Shown: piece after piece, positions 1-7,150 of the stretch
Position numbering within the stretch: position 1 is the first letter of the stretch
Layout of the letters: each line of letters starts with the position of its first letter
Assembly: GCF_036634195.1 (NCBI RefSeq)
Contig: NZ_JAZIFY010000001.1
Location: 2,986,501 to 3,050,500, forward strand
Direction of reading: 5' to 3'
Length of the DNA: 64,000 nucleotides
From: Streptomyces sp. P9-A4
GTDB taxonomy: Bacteria > Actinomycetota > Actinomycetes > Streptomycetales > Streptomycetaceae
Program-made: the position numbers and the translations under genes
The notes under the pieces: model-generated
Told to the model about the DNA's origin: nothing
Databases searched by the model: none
The model's input: only the letters and a program-made list of their open reading frames with translations

Positions 1-1
1 C

Positions 2-535
2 GTCGACGTACGGGGCAACGCCGGCGGCAACATCAGCGAACTCGTCGTCGAGAAGCTCACCCGCAAGATCCTCGGCTGGGACCTCACTCGCAACGCCCAG
101 CCCGTCGCGTACGCCTCCAACGCCCCGCGCGGCCCCATCGTCGCGCTCGCGGACGAGGCGACCTCCTCCGACGGCGACATGATCACCGCCGCGTTCAAGC
201 TGCTCGGCCTCGGTCCGGTCGTCGGCCAGCGCACCTGGGGCGGGGTGGTCGGCATGACCGGCCGCCACCAGCTCGGGGACGGCACGCAGATCACCGTCCC
301 GATGAACGCGGCCTGGTTCCCCGAGTACGGCTGGTCCCTGGAGAACCACGGCGTCGAACCGGACCTCGCGGTGCTCCGTACGCCACTGGACTGGGCGGAG
401 GGCCGGTACGGACAGCTCGACGACGCGGTCCACATGGCCCTCGCGCTCCTCACGGAGACCCCGGCGGCGAGCCCGCCGGGGTACGAGGCCCTGCCGGACC
501 GCTCCCGCCCGAAACTGCCGCCGAGGGCGACCTAG
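2..535 (+). CDS. Tricorn-type S41 protease, C-terminal part (gene truncated by window edge)
   Basis: Only the last 177 codons are present; the frame is open from base 2 and ends at TAG 533-535. The segment has the S41 core of tricorn-like proteases: a VDVRGNAGG strand-turn, then ALADEATSSDGDM, where the serine before DGD fits the nucleophile, then a GQRTWGGVVG loop. Tricorn homologues degrade peptides released by the proteasome and act in the cytoplasm. The short basic, proline-rich tail after the fold is usual. The stop codon lies inside a CTAG at the start of a long hairpin and the IS element, so the 3' flank has been rebuilt by insertion. The family call rests on motif memory; the missing N-terminal beta-propeller part would confirm it. 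Confidence 0.85.
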   Translation, partial: VDVRGNAGGNISELVVEKLTRKILGWDLTRNAQPVAYASNAPRGPIVALADEATSSDGDMITAAFKLLGLGPVVGQRTWGGVVGMTGRHQLGDGTQITVPMNAAWFPEYGWSLENHGVEPDLAVLRTPLDWAEGRYGQLDDAVHMALALLTETPAASPPGYEALPDRSRPKLPPRAT

Positions 536-592
536 GGCCTGTCGTCGAACTCCCGCCGCGGGGCAGGTGGGAGGTCGACGACAGGCCCTAGG
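531..592. repeat. 18-bp perfect inverted repeat, MITE-like hairpin with IS-type ends
   Basis: Bases 531-548 and 575-592 are perfect reverse complements (CCTAGGGCCTGTCGTCGA and its complement), with a further CTCCC/GGGAG pair at 550-554 and 569-573. The arm GGGCCTGTCGTCGAA resembles the outer right end of the neighbouring IS read inward (GGGTCTGTCGTCAAA). Both outer edges are CCTAGG. It may act as a terminator for the protease gene, but the shared end sequence suggests a non-autonomous relative or a pair of solo IS ends. Confidence 0.8.
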
Positions 593-632
593 CGGTGTCT
601 TCAAATGATCGCTGCTGGTGGATCATGGTTGC

Positions 633-1016
633 GTGATACGTCGTCATGAGCTGTCTGATGCCGAGTGGGAGTTCGTCCGGCCGTTGCTTCCCGTGTCGTT
701 GCGGGGGCGGAAGCGGCTGGACGATCGCAGGGTGTTGAACGGGATCGTGTGGAAGTTCCGGACCGGGACGGCCTGGCGGGACGTGCCCGAGTGTTACGGG
801 CCGTGGGCCACGCTCCACACGCGTTTTCGCAGGTGGGCGGCGGACGGGACGTTCGACCGGATGCTGCGGGCCGCGCAGGCGAAGGCGGACGCGGCGGGCG
901 ACATCGAGTGGCTGGTGTCGGTCGACTCCACGGTCGTCCGCGCCCATCAGCACGCGGCCGGGGCCCGAAAAGGGGGCTCCGCGACCCGGCCCTCGGCCGG
1001 TCCAGGGGTGGCCTGA
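633..1016 (+). CDS. IS5-family transposase, orfA frame
   Basis: This is the N-terminal half of a DDE transposase. It begins near GTG 633 (MIRRHELSDAEWEFVRPLLP); a GTG at 618 is also in frame. It contains the usual insertion-element domain (NGIVWKFRTGTAWRDVP) and the first catalytic aspartate in SVDSTVVRAHQ. Taken alone the frame ends in a short unrelated tail after ARKGG. At 968-974 the run A AAA GGG is phased exactly as a -1 slippery heptamer, so the functional product should be the orfA-orfB fusion ending at 1465, about 277 residues from GTG 633. The split is typical of this IS group and need not mean the element is dead. Confidence 0.85.
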   Translation: MIRRHELSDAEWEFVRPLLPVSLRGRKRLDDRRVLNGIVWKFRTGTAWRDVPECYGPWATLHTRFRRWAADGTFDRMLRAAQAKADAAGDIEWLVSVDSTVVRAHQHAAGARKGGSATRPSAGPGVA

Positions 1017-1465
1017 CCAGCAAGATTCATCTGGCCTGCGACGGGCGGGGCCGTCCGCTCGGCTTCGTCGTCACGGGCGGCAACACCAACGACTGCACCC
1101 GGTTCACCACGGTCATGGAAGCGATCCGGGTGCCCCGGATCGGACCGGGACGGCCCCGGATCCGGCCCGATCACGTCTTGGGAGACAAGGGCTACAGCTC
1201 GAAGGCGATCCGTGCCTGGCTCCGCCGTCGGGGCATCCCGCACACGATTCCCGAGCGGGCCGACCAGGTCCGCAACCGGGCCCGGCGAGGCAGCCGCGGA
1301 GGCCGCCCGCCGGCCTTCGACCGCGAGGCATACAAGCATCGCAACGTCGTGGAACGCTGCTTCAACCGCCTGAAGCAGTGGCGGGGCATCGCCACCCGAT
1401 ACGACAAGACCGCCCAGTCCTACGAAGCCGCCGTCGCCCTCGCCTCACTCCTGATGTGGGCGTGA
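974..1465 (+). CDS. IS5-family transposase, orfB frame (reached by -1 frameshift)
   Basis: This is the C-terminal catalytic half, read from codon 974 after the slip. It carries LTSKIHLACDGRGRPL, the second aspartate in LGDKGYSS, and the third acidic residue within YKHRNVVERCFNRLK, which fits the IS5-family Y(2)R(3)E(6)K signature exactly. It ends at TGA 1463-1465, three bases before the right inverted repeat. No good independent start with a ribosome-binding site is visible at the beginning, which supports production as a fusion. All three DDE residues are present, so the enzyme could be active if frameshifting occurs. Confidence 0.85.
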   Translation, partial: GLRDPALGRSRGGLTSKIHLACDGRGRPLGFVVTGGNTNDCTRFTTVMEAIRVPRIGPGRPRIRPDHVLGDKGYSSKAIRAWLRRRGIPHTIPERADQVRNRARRGSRGGRPPAFDREAYKHRNVVERCFNRLKQWRGIATRYDKTAQSYEAAVALASLLMWA

Positions 1466-1481
1466 CATTTGACGACAGACC

Positions 1482-1979
1482 CTAGAGGAAGGCCAGTTCC
1501 CCCAGGTCCAGCTCGTAGGCGGCCCCCGCCTCACCGCCGAGCGTCACACTCCCGACCACCCCGAAACCGACCCGCCCGAGCACGGCCCTCGACCCCGCGT
1601 TGTCGAGGGTCGTGACGGCGGTCAGCCGGCTCAGCCCGTACGTCTCGCGCGCCAGCCGGCACACCTCCCGCACCCCGGCGGTCGCCACCCCGCGCCCGGT
1701 CGCCTTCTCGGCCACCCGGTAGCCCAGCTCGGCCTCCCCGTCGACGAGGTCGACCAGGTTGAACCGCCCGAGGATCTCCCCGCCCTCCCCCACCAGCACA
1801 TGGAACCGGATCGTCCCGGTCTCCTGCTCGTCGAGCAGCGCCCGGTGCCGTTCCGCGAAGTCGGCGAAGTACGCGTCCCCCCGGTCGGGCACGGACGCGG
1901 CGAAGTACGCCCGGTTCTCGCGCTCGAAGGCGAGGAGGGCGGTGGCGTGATCGGATCGCAGTCGCTCAAGTACGGCCAT
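1482..1979 (-). CDS. GNAT family N-acetyltransferase (RimJ/RimL-like)
   Basis: A 165-residue single-domain acetyltransferase from ATG 1979. Features of the fold are visible: an N-terminal helix rich in arginine and glutamate (HATALLAFERENRAYF), the FHVLVGEGGEILGRFNLVDL strand pair, the GYRVAEKATGRGVAT acetyl-CoA loop and the terminal ASN-type segment LDNAGSRAVLGRVGF. Proteins of this kind acetylate N-termini or small amines; the substrate is not evident. The reading frame stays open far upstream, but the composition there is not protein-like, so ATG 1979 is preferred. Its TAG stop (1484-1482) lies in the CTAG that borders the IS element, so the 3' end abuts the insertion. Confidence 0.85.
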   Translation of the reverse strand: MAVLERLRSDHATALLAFERENRAYFAASVPDRGDAYFADFAERHRALLDEQETGTIRFHVLVGEGGEILGRFNLVDLVDGEAELGYRVAEKATGRGVATAGVREVCRLARETYGLSRLTAVTTLDNAGSRAVLGRVGFGVVGSVTLGGEAGAAYELDLGELAFL

Positions 1980-2086
1980 GGGCGCCACCGTACGAAGATC
2001 CGCCGCCGGACACGTACAACTTTTCGGCCTGCGGCGGGCCTGAACGGGTGTCGTACAACAGCGTCGCCCGAGGACGCGCACGTGAA

Positions 2087-2118
2087 AGGGCGCACCCGGG
2101 TGATCCCGGGTGCGCCCT
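2087..2118 (-). terminator. Intrinsic hairpin downstream of the CsbD gene
   Basis: Perfect 14-bp stem AGGGCGCACCCGGG / CCCGGGTGCGCCCT at 2087-2100 and 2105-2118 with a TGAT loop. It lies about 40 bases past the CsbD stop and before the start of the GNAT gene. No clear U-tract follows, as is common in high-GC actinomycetes. Confidence 0.7.
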
Positions 2119-2158
2119 CCCGACGCGACCGACACGATCGCACGCGAAACGCGACGTG

Positions 2159-2344
2159 TCAGGCGTCGTAGTCCTGGTCGAGACGGTCCCGGGCCTCCTG
2201 CTGGGCCCGGCGCGTCTCGTCGTCGGAGCGGTCGCGGCCCTGGGAGGCGCGCTCGGACGCCTCGTCCTTCTTCTTGCCCATGGCCTGCTTGGCCTGCTGC
2301 TTGAGCTGCTCCGACTTGTCCTTGAACTGGTCTGCCATGCCCAT
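2159..2344 (-). CDS. CsbD-like general stress protein
   Basis: A 61-residue, highly charged protein (MGMADQFKDKSEQLKQQAKQ...) with the amphipathic lysine/glutamine-rich pattern of the CsbD family. These small hydrophilic proteins are induced by general stress sigma factors (SigB in Bacillus); biochemical function is unknown. AGGAG at about 2355-2359 (minus strand) lies 10 bases before ATG 2344, so the MGMADQ start is preferred to the internal MADQ. It is a single gene with its own terminator hairpin at 2087-2118. Whether a SigB-type promoter is present could not be settled by eye. Confidence 0.85.
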   Translation of the reverse strand: MGMADQFKDKSEQLKQQAKQAMGKKKDEASERASQGRDRSDDETRRAQQEARDRLDQDYDA

Positions 2345-2456
2345 GAACGTTCACTCCTAGAAAGATGTGTGCGGGGGCCGGGGGCTGCTTGCCCCTCGGG
2401 CCTCGACCAGCGTTGCACGAGCGAACATTCCACGCATTTCGATCAGTTACGGACCG

Positions 2457-3347
2457 CTACCGGGCGGCGGACCCGCCCGCCCTGGCCTCCTCGTCGGCCG
2501 CCCCGCCCGCGCCCACGAGCCCCTTGGGCACCGAGCCGAGCCGGGGCTCGAAGCGCTTCATCTCGCGCTGCCCGACGGTCGCGATCATCCCGGGCAGATA
2601 GCCCCGGACCGACTGCATCCCGCGCAGCCACCACTGCGCGTACACATGGGCCGAGCGCCGCTCGATGCCCGCCACGATCCGGTCGACGGCCGGGCCGAGG
2701 GGGTACGTGCGGTTCGCCGGCCACGGCAGCCGCTGCCGCAGCTCCTTCATCACGTCGTCCTGGTCGGCGCCCCGCACCATGTCCGTGTCGGTCCAGGAGA
2801 GATAGCCGACGCCGACCTTCACTCCCTTGTACGCGACCTCGGCGCGCAGGCTGTGCGCGAAGGCCTCGACGCCCGACTTGGAGGCGCAGTACGCCGACAT
2901 CATCGGCGCCGGCGTGAGGGCGGCGAGGGAGGCGATCTGGAGGAAGTACCCCCGGGACTCCATGAGGACGGGCAGGAACGCCCGGCCCGTCACGGCGCCG
3001 CCGATCAGGTTGACCTCGATGACCCGCCGCCAGGCGACCGGGTCGGACTCGGCGAACGGACCGCCCGCCGCGACACCGGCGTTGGCGACGACGATGTCGA
3101 CCTTCCCGAAGCGTTCCTTCACCTCGGCCGCGACCCGGGCCATCGCCTCGTGGTCGGTGACGTCGGCGTGCCACCAGTCGGCCTCGGTGTGCAGCCGCCC
3201 GGCGACCTCCTTGAGCTGCTCCGGCTCCAGGCCGACGAGCGCGATCTTCGCGCCGCGCGCGGAGAGCTTGCGGGCGAGGAGTTCCCCGACCCCGCGGGCA
3301 CCTCCGGTGACGACCGCGACCTGTCCTTCCAGGCTCACCCGGCTCAT
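2457..3347 (-). CDS. Short-chain dehydrogenase/reductase, third gene of the monooxygenase operon
   Basis: A 296-residue classical SDR. The cofactor motif TGGARGVG is at residues 14-21, the NAG motif at 89-91, and the catalytic Ser-Tyr-Lys set at S140, Y153 and K157 (YCASK). The protein should reduce or oxidise a hydroxyl/keto group with NAD(P)H in the cytoplasm. Its ATG overlaps the stop of the upstream hydrolase gene (ATGA), so the two are translationally coupled. With the BVMO and hydrolase it forms a set able to interconvert alcohols, ketones and esters/lactones: ketone to ester by the BVMO, ester cleavage by the hydrolase, alcohol oxidation by the SDR. The C-terminus is extended by about 60 residues beyond the Rossmann core, with a QWWLRGMQSVRGYLPG segment. 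Confidence 0.88.
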   Translation of the reverse strand: MSRVSLEGQVAVVTGGARGVGELLARKLSARGAKIALVGLEPEQLKEVAGRLHTEADWWHADVTDHEAMARVAAEVKERFGKVDIVVANAGVAAGGPFAESDPVAWRRVIEVNLIGGAVTGRAFLPVLMESRGYFLQIASLAALTPAPMMSAYCASKSGVEAFAHSLRAEVAYKGVKVGVGYLSWTDTDMVRGADQDDVMKELRQRLPWPANRTYPLGPAVDRIVAGIERRSAHVYAQWWLRGMQSVRGYLPGMIATVGQREMKRFEPRLGSVPKGLVGAGGAADEEARAGGSAAR

Positions 3348-4249
3348 GCCTTCTCCTTCACTTCCAGGTAGGTGTCGGTCAGTGCACGGATCCGCGCGGT
3401 GACGGCCTCGGGGGCCTCCACCGGCGTCATATGTCCCATACCCGCGAGTTCGAGCAGGCCCACGCACTGCGGGAGGGCCTCGGCCATCGCCCGCGAGTGG
3501 ACGGGCGGGGTGAGCCGGTCGACGGTGCCGACGAGGACGGCGACCGGCAGGTCGAGGGCCCGTACGCCCGCTTCGAGGTCGAGCGCGGAGAGCACCCCGG
3601 ACCAGCCGACACGGGCGCCGCGCGGGCAGGCGTGCACGATCCTGGCACAGGCGTCGACCCGGTCCGGGGCGGAACCCGGGCCCATCGTCGCGTGCTTGAG
3701 GATCTTCTTCGAGACGGCGTTGACCGGCCCGAGCGGCGCCTTGGCGCCGAGGACGCCCCGGGTCAGCCGGGTGCGGCGGGCGCTCGGACGGCCCGGTACG
3801 ACGGTGGCCTCGGCGGTCAGCCGGGAGGCCCCGGTGGAGCAGAGCAGCAGGGCCGCCGCGTGCTCCCGGAGGCCGGGCCGGCCGGCCGCCGCCATCAGCG
3901 TCATGCCGCCCATGGAGTGCCCGGCGACGACGGCCTTCTCGCCGGGGGCGAGGGTGGCCGCGAGGACCGCTTCGAGGTCGTCGGCGAGTGCGCGGGTCGA
4001 GTACCCGGCGGGTCCGGCCGGGGCCGGGGACAGGCCGTGGCCGCGCTGGTCGTAGGCGATGACGCGGTGGTCGGCGGCGAGGGCCCGTATCTGCTCGGCC
4101 CAGAAGGCGATCGAGCACGTCCAGCCGTGGGAGAGGACGACGGCGGGCGCGCCCTCGGGGCCGTACACCTCGACGTGGATCCGGGCGCCGTCGGCGGAGA
4201 CGGCGGTGAGTTCGCGCGACGCGGGCAGCGAGGTCAGGTGCCGGCTCAC
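3344..4249 (-). CDS. Alpha/beta hydrolase, second gene of the monooxygenase operon
   Basis: A 301-residue hydrolase with an oxyanion HG at 41-42, the nucleophile elbow GHSMGG at 110-115 (Ser112), an acid in VGTVDRLTPP and the catalytic histidine in GMGHMTP. This completes a Ser-Asp-His triad. The GTG start at 4249 overlaps the TGA of the monooxygenase gene (GTGA), and its own TGA overlaps the next ATG. In similar operons such enzymes cleave the ester or lactone made by the Baeyer-Villiger enzyme. The substrate is unknown. The leader SRHLTSLPASRELTAV is not a convincing signal peptide, so a cytoplasmic location is likely. Confidence 0.88.
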   Translation of the reverse strand: MSRHLTSLPASRELTAVSADGARIHVEVYGPEGAPAVVLSHGWTCSIAFWAEQIRALAADHRVIAYDQRGHGLSPAPAGPAGYSTRALADDLEAVLAATLAPGEKAVVAGHSMGGMTLMAAAGRPGLREHAAALLLCSTGASRLTAEATVVPGRPSARRTRLTRGVLGAKAPLGPVNAVSKKILKHATMGPGSAPDRVDACARIVHACPRGARVGWSGVLSALDLEAGVRALDLPVAVLVGTVDRLTPPVHSRAMAEALPQCVGLLELAGMGHMTPVEAPEAVTARIRALTDTYLEVKEKA

Positions 4250-5805
4250 TGGGCGGCCTCCTTCTTGTGGGAGGTGGCGCCGCGCCCCTTCGCCGCGGCG
4301 GCGGGCTCGGCCGCACGGGCGGACTTGACCGGCTCGGCCGCGCGGACGACCTCGTACTCCGAGAGGTCGACCTGACGGGTCTCGCGCCGGAACTCGCCCG
4401 TCGTGCCCGGCCACAGCGTGGTGTTGCGGCCGTTGGCGTCGAGGTACCAGCTGTCGCAGCCGCCGGCCTTCCAGACGGTCCGCTCCATCCGGGCCTGCAC
4501 CTTGCGGTTCCAGGCGCCGACGGCGGAGGGCCGGGCGGCGAGGGCGGCGCGCCCGCCGAGAACGTTCAGCTGGCGCAGGTAGTCGGCCATGTAGTTCAGC
4601 TGGGACTCGATCATCAGGATCATCGAGGAGTTCCCGAGGCCGGTGTTGGGGCCGATGACCGTCATGAAGTTGGGGAAGCCGGCGGCGGTGGCGCCGCGCA
4701 GCGCCTCCACCCCGCCCTTCCAGGACTCGGCGAGGGTCTGCCCCTCGTCGCCGACGACCCGTTCCGCGATCGGCATGTCCGTGACGTGGAAGCCGGTGCC
4801 GAAGACGATCGCGTCGACCTCGGTCTCGGTGCCGTCGGCGGCGACCACGGTGGAGCCGCGGACCTCGCGGAGCCCGGAGGCGACGACATCGACGTTGGGC
4901 TGCGCGAGCGCCGGGTAGTACGCGTTGGAGAGCAGGATCCGCTTGCAGCCGATGCGGTACGAGGGCGTCAGCTTGGCCCGCAGCACCGGGTCCTTGATCG
5001 ACTTGGCGATGTTGGCCTTGGCGAGCTTCTCGACGAGCCCGAGTTCGTTGGGGTGCTTGGTGAAGGCGCCGACCTGGAGTTCGCGGATGCCCCAGAGGAT
5101 GCCCCGGCGCAGGGTGCCCGTGACGGGCAGGGCGCGGTGGAGCCAGCGCTCGGGGCCGGTGATGGCCCGGTCCATGCGGCGCATGACCCAGGGGGGCGTG
5201 CGCTGGAAGAGGGTCAGTTTCCCGACCTTCGGCTGGATGGCGGGCACGATCTGGATGGCGGAGGCGCCGGTGCCGACCATGGCGACGCGCTTGCCGGTGA
5301 GGTCGTAGTCGTGGTCCCAGCGGGCCGAGTGGAAGACCTTGCCGGGGAAGTCGGCGATGCCGGGGATGTCCGGGATCCTGGGGTCGGAGAGCGGCCCGGT
5401 CGCGGAGACGACGACCTCGGCGCTGAAGCCGCCGCGGCTGGTCTCGATCTCCCAGCGGAGCGTCTCGGTGTCCCACGCCATGCGCAGCACCTCGTGTTCG
5501 AGGCGCAGATGGGGGCGGATGCCGAAGGTGTCGGTGACGTGTTCGAGGTAGGCCCGGATGTGGCGCTGGCCGGAGAAGGTCCGGGGCCAGTCGGGGTTGG
5601 GCGCGAAGGAGAAGGAGTAGAGGTGGGAGGGGACGTCGCAGGCACAGCCCGGGTAGCTGTTGTCCCGCCATGTGCCGCCCACGGAGTCGGCCCGCTCCAG
5701 GACCACGAAGTCGGTGATCCCCTCGCGGCGCAGCCGGACCGCGGCGCCGAGGCCACCGAATCCGGATCCGATCACCGCCACCCGTACGTGCTCGTGCTTC
5801 GCCAT
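4246..5805 (-). CDS. Type I Baeyer-Villiger flavin monooxygenase
   Basis: A 519-residue FAD/NADPH monooxygenase. The FAD dinucleotide motif GSGFGG is at 13-18, GGTW at about 43-46, the type I BVMO fingerprint FxGxxxHxxxW[P/D] fits exactly at residues 153-164 (FPGKVFHSARWD), and the NADPH motif GTGASA is at 178-183. Such enzymes insert oxygen next to a ketone. ATG 5805 is preceded by GGGAGG; an upstream in-frame start exists but lacks such a site. It heads a three-gene operon with a hydrolase and an SDR and lies divergent from a MerR regulator, the likely controller. About 25 residues of low-complexity lysine/alanine-rich sequence end the protein. Confidence 0.92.
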   Translation of the reverse strand: MAKHEHVRVAVIGSGFGGLGAAVRLRREGITDFVVLERADSVGGTWRDNSYPGCACDVPSHLYSFSFAPNPDWPRTFSGQRHIRAYLEHVTDTFGIRPHLRLEHEVLRMAWDTETLRWEIETSRGGFSAEVVVSATGPLSDPRIPDIPGIADFPGKVFHSARWDHDYDLTGKRVAMVGTGASAIQIVPAIQPKVGKLTLFQRTPPWVMRRMDRAITGPERWLHRALPVTGTLRRGILWGIRELQVGAFTKHPNELGLVEKLAKANIAKSIKDPVLRAKLTPSYRIGCKRILLSNAYYPALAQPNVDVVASGLREVRGSTVVAADGTETEVDAIVFGTGFHVTDMPIAERVVGDEGQTLAESWKGGVEALRGATAAGFPNFMTVIGPNTGLGNSSMILMIESQLNYMADYLRQLNVLGGRAALAARPSAVGAWNRKVQARMERTVWKAGGCDSWYLDANGRNTTLWPGTTGEFRRETRQVDLSEYEVVRAAEPVKSARAAEPAAAAKGRGATSHKKEAAQ

Positions 5806-5875
5806 GCCGCCTCCCGCGGGCCCGACTGATCGCGCCAGCAATCACTGGCACAGTCGGGACTGTAGAGCAGCTCCA

Positions 5876-5918
5876 TACCGAGCGGTAGGGGTACGACGAG
5901 GGAAAGTTACCGGCGGTA
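5876..5918. promoter_or_regulatory. Paired TACCG/CGGTA inverted repeats between BVMO operon and merR
   Basis: Two short dyads lie in the 131-bp divergent intergenic region: TACCG-AG-CGGTA at 5876-5887 and TACCG-G-CGGTA at 5908-5918, with centres about three helical turns apart. They are good candidates for binding sites of the adjacent MerR-family protein. The assignment is by position and symmetry only. Confidence 0.5.
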
Positions 5919-5936
5919 CAACATAGGCTGGCGGGC

Positions 5937-6644
5937 GTGGCAGAAGGATCGGGCAAGGGATCGGGAACCGACACCGTGGCGGACGAGGACGAACGCGAGT
6001 ACCGCATGGAGGAACTGGCGTCCGCCGCCGGCATCACCGTGCGCACCCTGCGCTTCTACCGCGAGCGCGGACTGATCCCGCCGCCCCGCAGGGAGGGCCG
6101 GATCGCCTGGTACGACACCCGGCACCTGGCCCGGCTGCGCACCATCGCCGCCCTCCTGGAGCGCGGCCACACCCTCAACGGCATCGCCGACCTCACCACC
6201 GCCTTCGAGAGCGGCCGGAACGTCCACGAGGTCCTCGCCCTCCCCGCCCCCTCCGAGGAGGAGCCGGTCCGCCTCACCCCCGAGGAGCTGGCCGACCACT
6301 TCGCCGGCGAGGTCACCGCCGAGAACCTCGCCGCCGCGCTCGACCTCGGCTACCTCGTCACCGACGGCGAGGAGATCATCCACATCAGCCGCCGGCTGCT
6401 CGACGTCTCCGCCGCCCTCGTCCGCGAGGGCATCCCACTCGCCGAGGTCCTCAAGGCGGGCTCCCGCGTCCGCGAGCACGCCGACGCCCTCGCGGAACTC
6501 TTCACCGAACTCCTGCGCACCCACGCGGGCGAGGACGACGTGTGGCGGCTGCGCCCCCTCGCGAAGAGCGTGGTGGAGGCGGAACTGTCCCTGGCCCTCG
6601 ACCGACGGCTCCGCGCCGGGGAGGACCCGGAACCGGCCTCATGA
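5937..6644 (+). CDS. MerR family transcriptional regulator
   Basis: A 235-residue regulator starting at GTG 5937. Residues about 22-90 form the MerR winged helix (YRMEELASAAGITVRTLRFY, then a GRIAWYDTRHLARLRTI wing). The C-terminal 140 residues are helical and acidic and lack a CxxC or other metal motif, so a small organic effector is more likely than a metal. It is transcribed away from the BVMO-hydrolase-SDR operon and probably controls it and itself through the dyads at 5876-5918. No strong Shine-Dalgarno is seen upstream, so leaderless translation is possible. Confidence 0.88.
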   Translation: MAEGSGKGSGTDTVADEDEREYRMEELASAAGITVRTLRFYRERGLIPPPRREGRIAWYDTRHLARLRTIAALLERGHTLNGIADLTTAFESGRNVHEVLALPAPSEEEPVRLTPEELADHFAGEVTAENLAAALDLGYLVTDGEEIIHISRRLLDVSAALVREGIPLAEVLKAGSRVREHADALAELFTELLRTHAGEDDVWRLRPLAKSVVEAELSLALDRRLRAGEDPEPAS

Positions 6645-6654
6645 CCGCCTGACA

Positions 6655-6676
6655 GGTTCTTCAACGGTTCTTCATC
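6655..6676. promoter_or_regulatory. Two exact-phase 11-bp direct repeats (response-regulator type box)
   Basis: GGTTCTTCAAC (6655-6665) is followed at once by GGTTCTTCATC (6666-6676). Tandem 11-bp direct repeats with one-helical-turn phasing are the usual binding pattern of OmpR-family response regulators. The box is 70 bases upstream of the small gene at 6746. Which regulator binds is unknown. Confidence 0.45.
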
Positions 6677-6745
6677 ACCCCGGTCCTACGGTCGGTCCAC
6701 CTACCGAGGAACGGGCTGACCGGGAGAACCGACGGGAGCAAGCGG

Positions 6746-7003
6746 GTGCTGCCGGCCGCGGCGGCTGCGATCGTGGCGTTCACACTCGCGCCGAAGCTCA
6801 CCCCCGAGCAGGTCAGGACCCAGTTCGCCTTCGCCGCGCGCATGCGGAGGAACGGCGCCCCGGACTTCCCCGACCCCGAACCCGACGGCAACGTCTACGG
6901 GGACGTCACCTGGGACTCGACCACGGCCGCAGCCAAGCGGGCCGCCCGCGACTGCGCCCCGATCATCGCCGACCCGGTCGACCAGGGTCCGGGCAAGGGG
7001 TGA
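6746..7003 (+). CDS. Small conserved-type protein with FPDP motif, possibly a truncated lipoprotein remnant
   Basis: An 85-residue protein from GTG 6746 with GGGAG eight bases upstream. The segment FAARMRRNGAPDFPDPEPDG resembles a motif (CMR-NG-P-FPDP) I associate with actinomycete lipoproteins encoded beside MacAB-type efflux genes. The expected cysteine is replaced by alanine here, and the N-terminus is a short alanine-rich hydrophobic stretch without a lipobox. The next frame starts at GTG 7000 inside the stop codon, as in an operon, but that gene is broken. I therefore read this as the first gene of a decayed export operon. Whether it is still functional is uncertain. Confidence 0.5.
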   Translation: MLPAAAAAIVAFTLAPKLTPEQVRTQFAFAARMRRNGAPDFPDPEPDGNVYGDVTWDSTTAAAKRAARDCAPIIADPVDQGPGKG

Positions 7004-7150
7004 GCGGGATGTTCACCGAAGAGAAGGCCGACGGGGACACGGTCGCGGCCCCGGACGCGGCTCCGGAACCGGCCCCGGCCCCGCGCCGCCGCCGGAGCCG
7101 TCCGGCGACGGCGAGCAACACAGCCGGACGGGGCCTTCCGCTGCCGCTCC
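7000..7150 (+). pseudogene. N-terminal remnant of a second export-operon protein
   Basis: A GTG start overlaps the previous TGA. The frame begins MSGMFTEEKADGDTVAAPDA, then a proline/alanine-rich stretch and RRRRSR, which looks like the cytoplasmic leader of a membrane-fusion (HlyD/MacA-like) protein just before its first membrane helix. No helix follows. The sequence runs into the terminator and the 3' end of the exonuclease gene on the other strand. Probably a deletion remnant; identification is tentative. Confidence 0.35.
7098..7131 (-). terminator. Hairpin downstream of exonuclease III
   Basis: CCGTCCGGC at 7098-7106 pairs with GCCGGACGG at 7123-7131 (9-bp perfect stem, 16-base loop), starting 20 bases past the xth stop. 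It could serve both strands. Confidence 0.5.

Larger units (their letters stand above)
591..1482 (+). mobile_element. IS5-family insertion sequence (IS427-like), about 0.9 kb
   Basis: Imperfect terminal inverted repeats match 13 of 17: GGCGGTGTCTTCAAATG at 591-607 against the reverse complement of 1466-1482, GGGTCTGTCGTCAAATG. CTAG flanks both sides (588-591 and 1482-1485), fitting the TA/CTAG target preference of this group. Inside are two overlapping frames of one DDE transposase. An alternative left end at 535 (GGGCCTGTCGTCGAA) also scores 13 of 17, so the true boundary could include the hairpin at 531-592. Confidence 0.85.
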
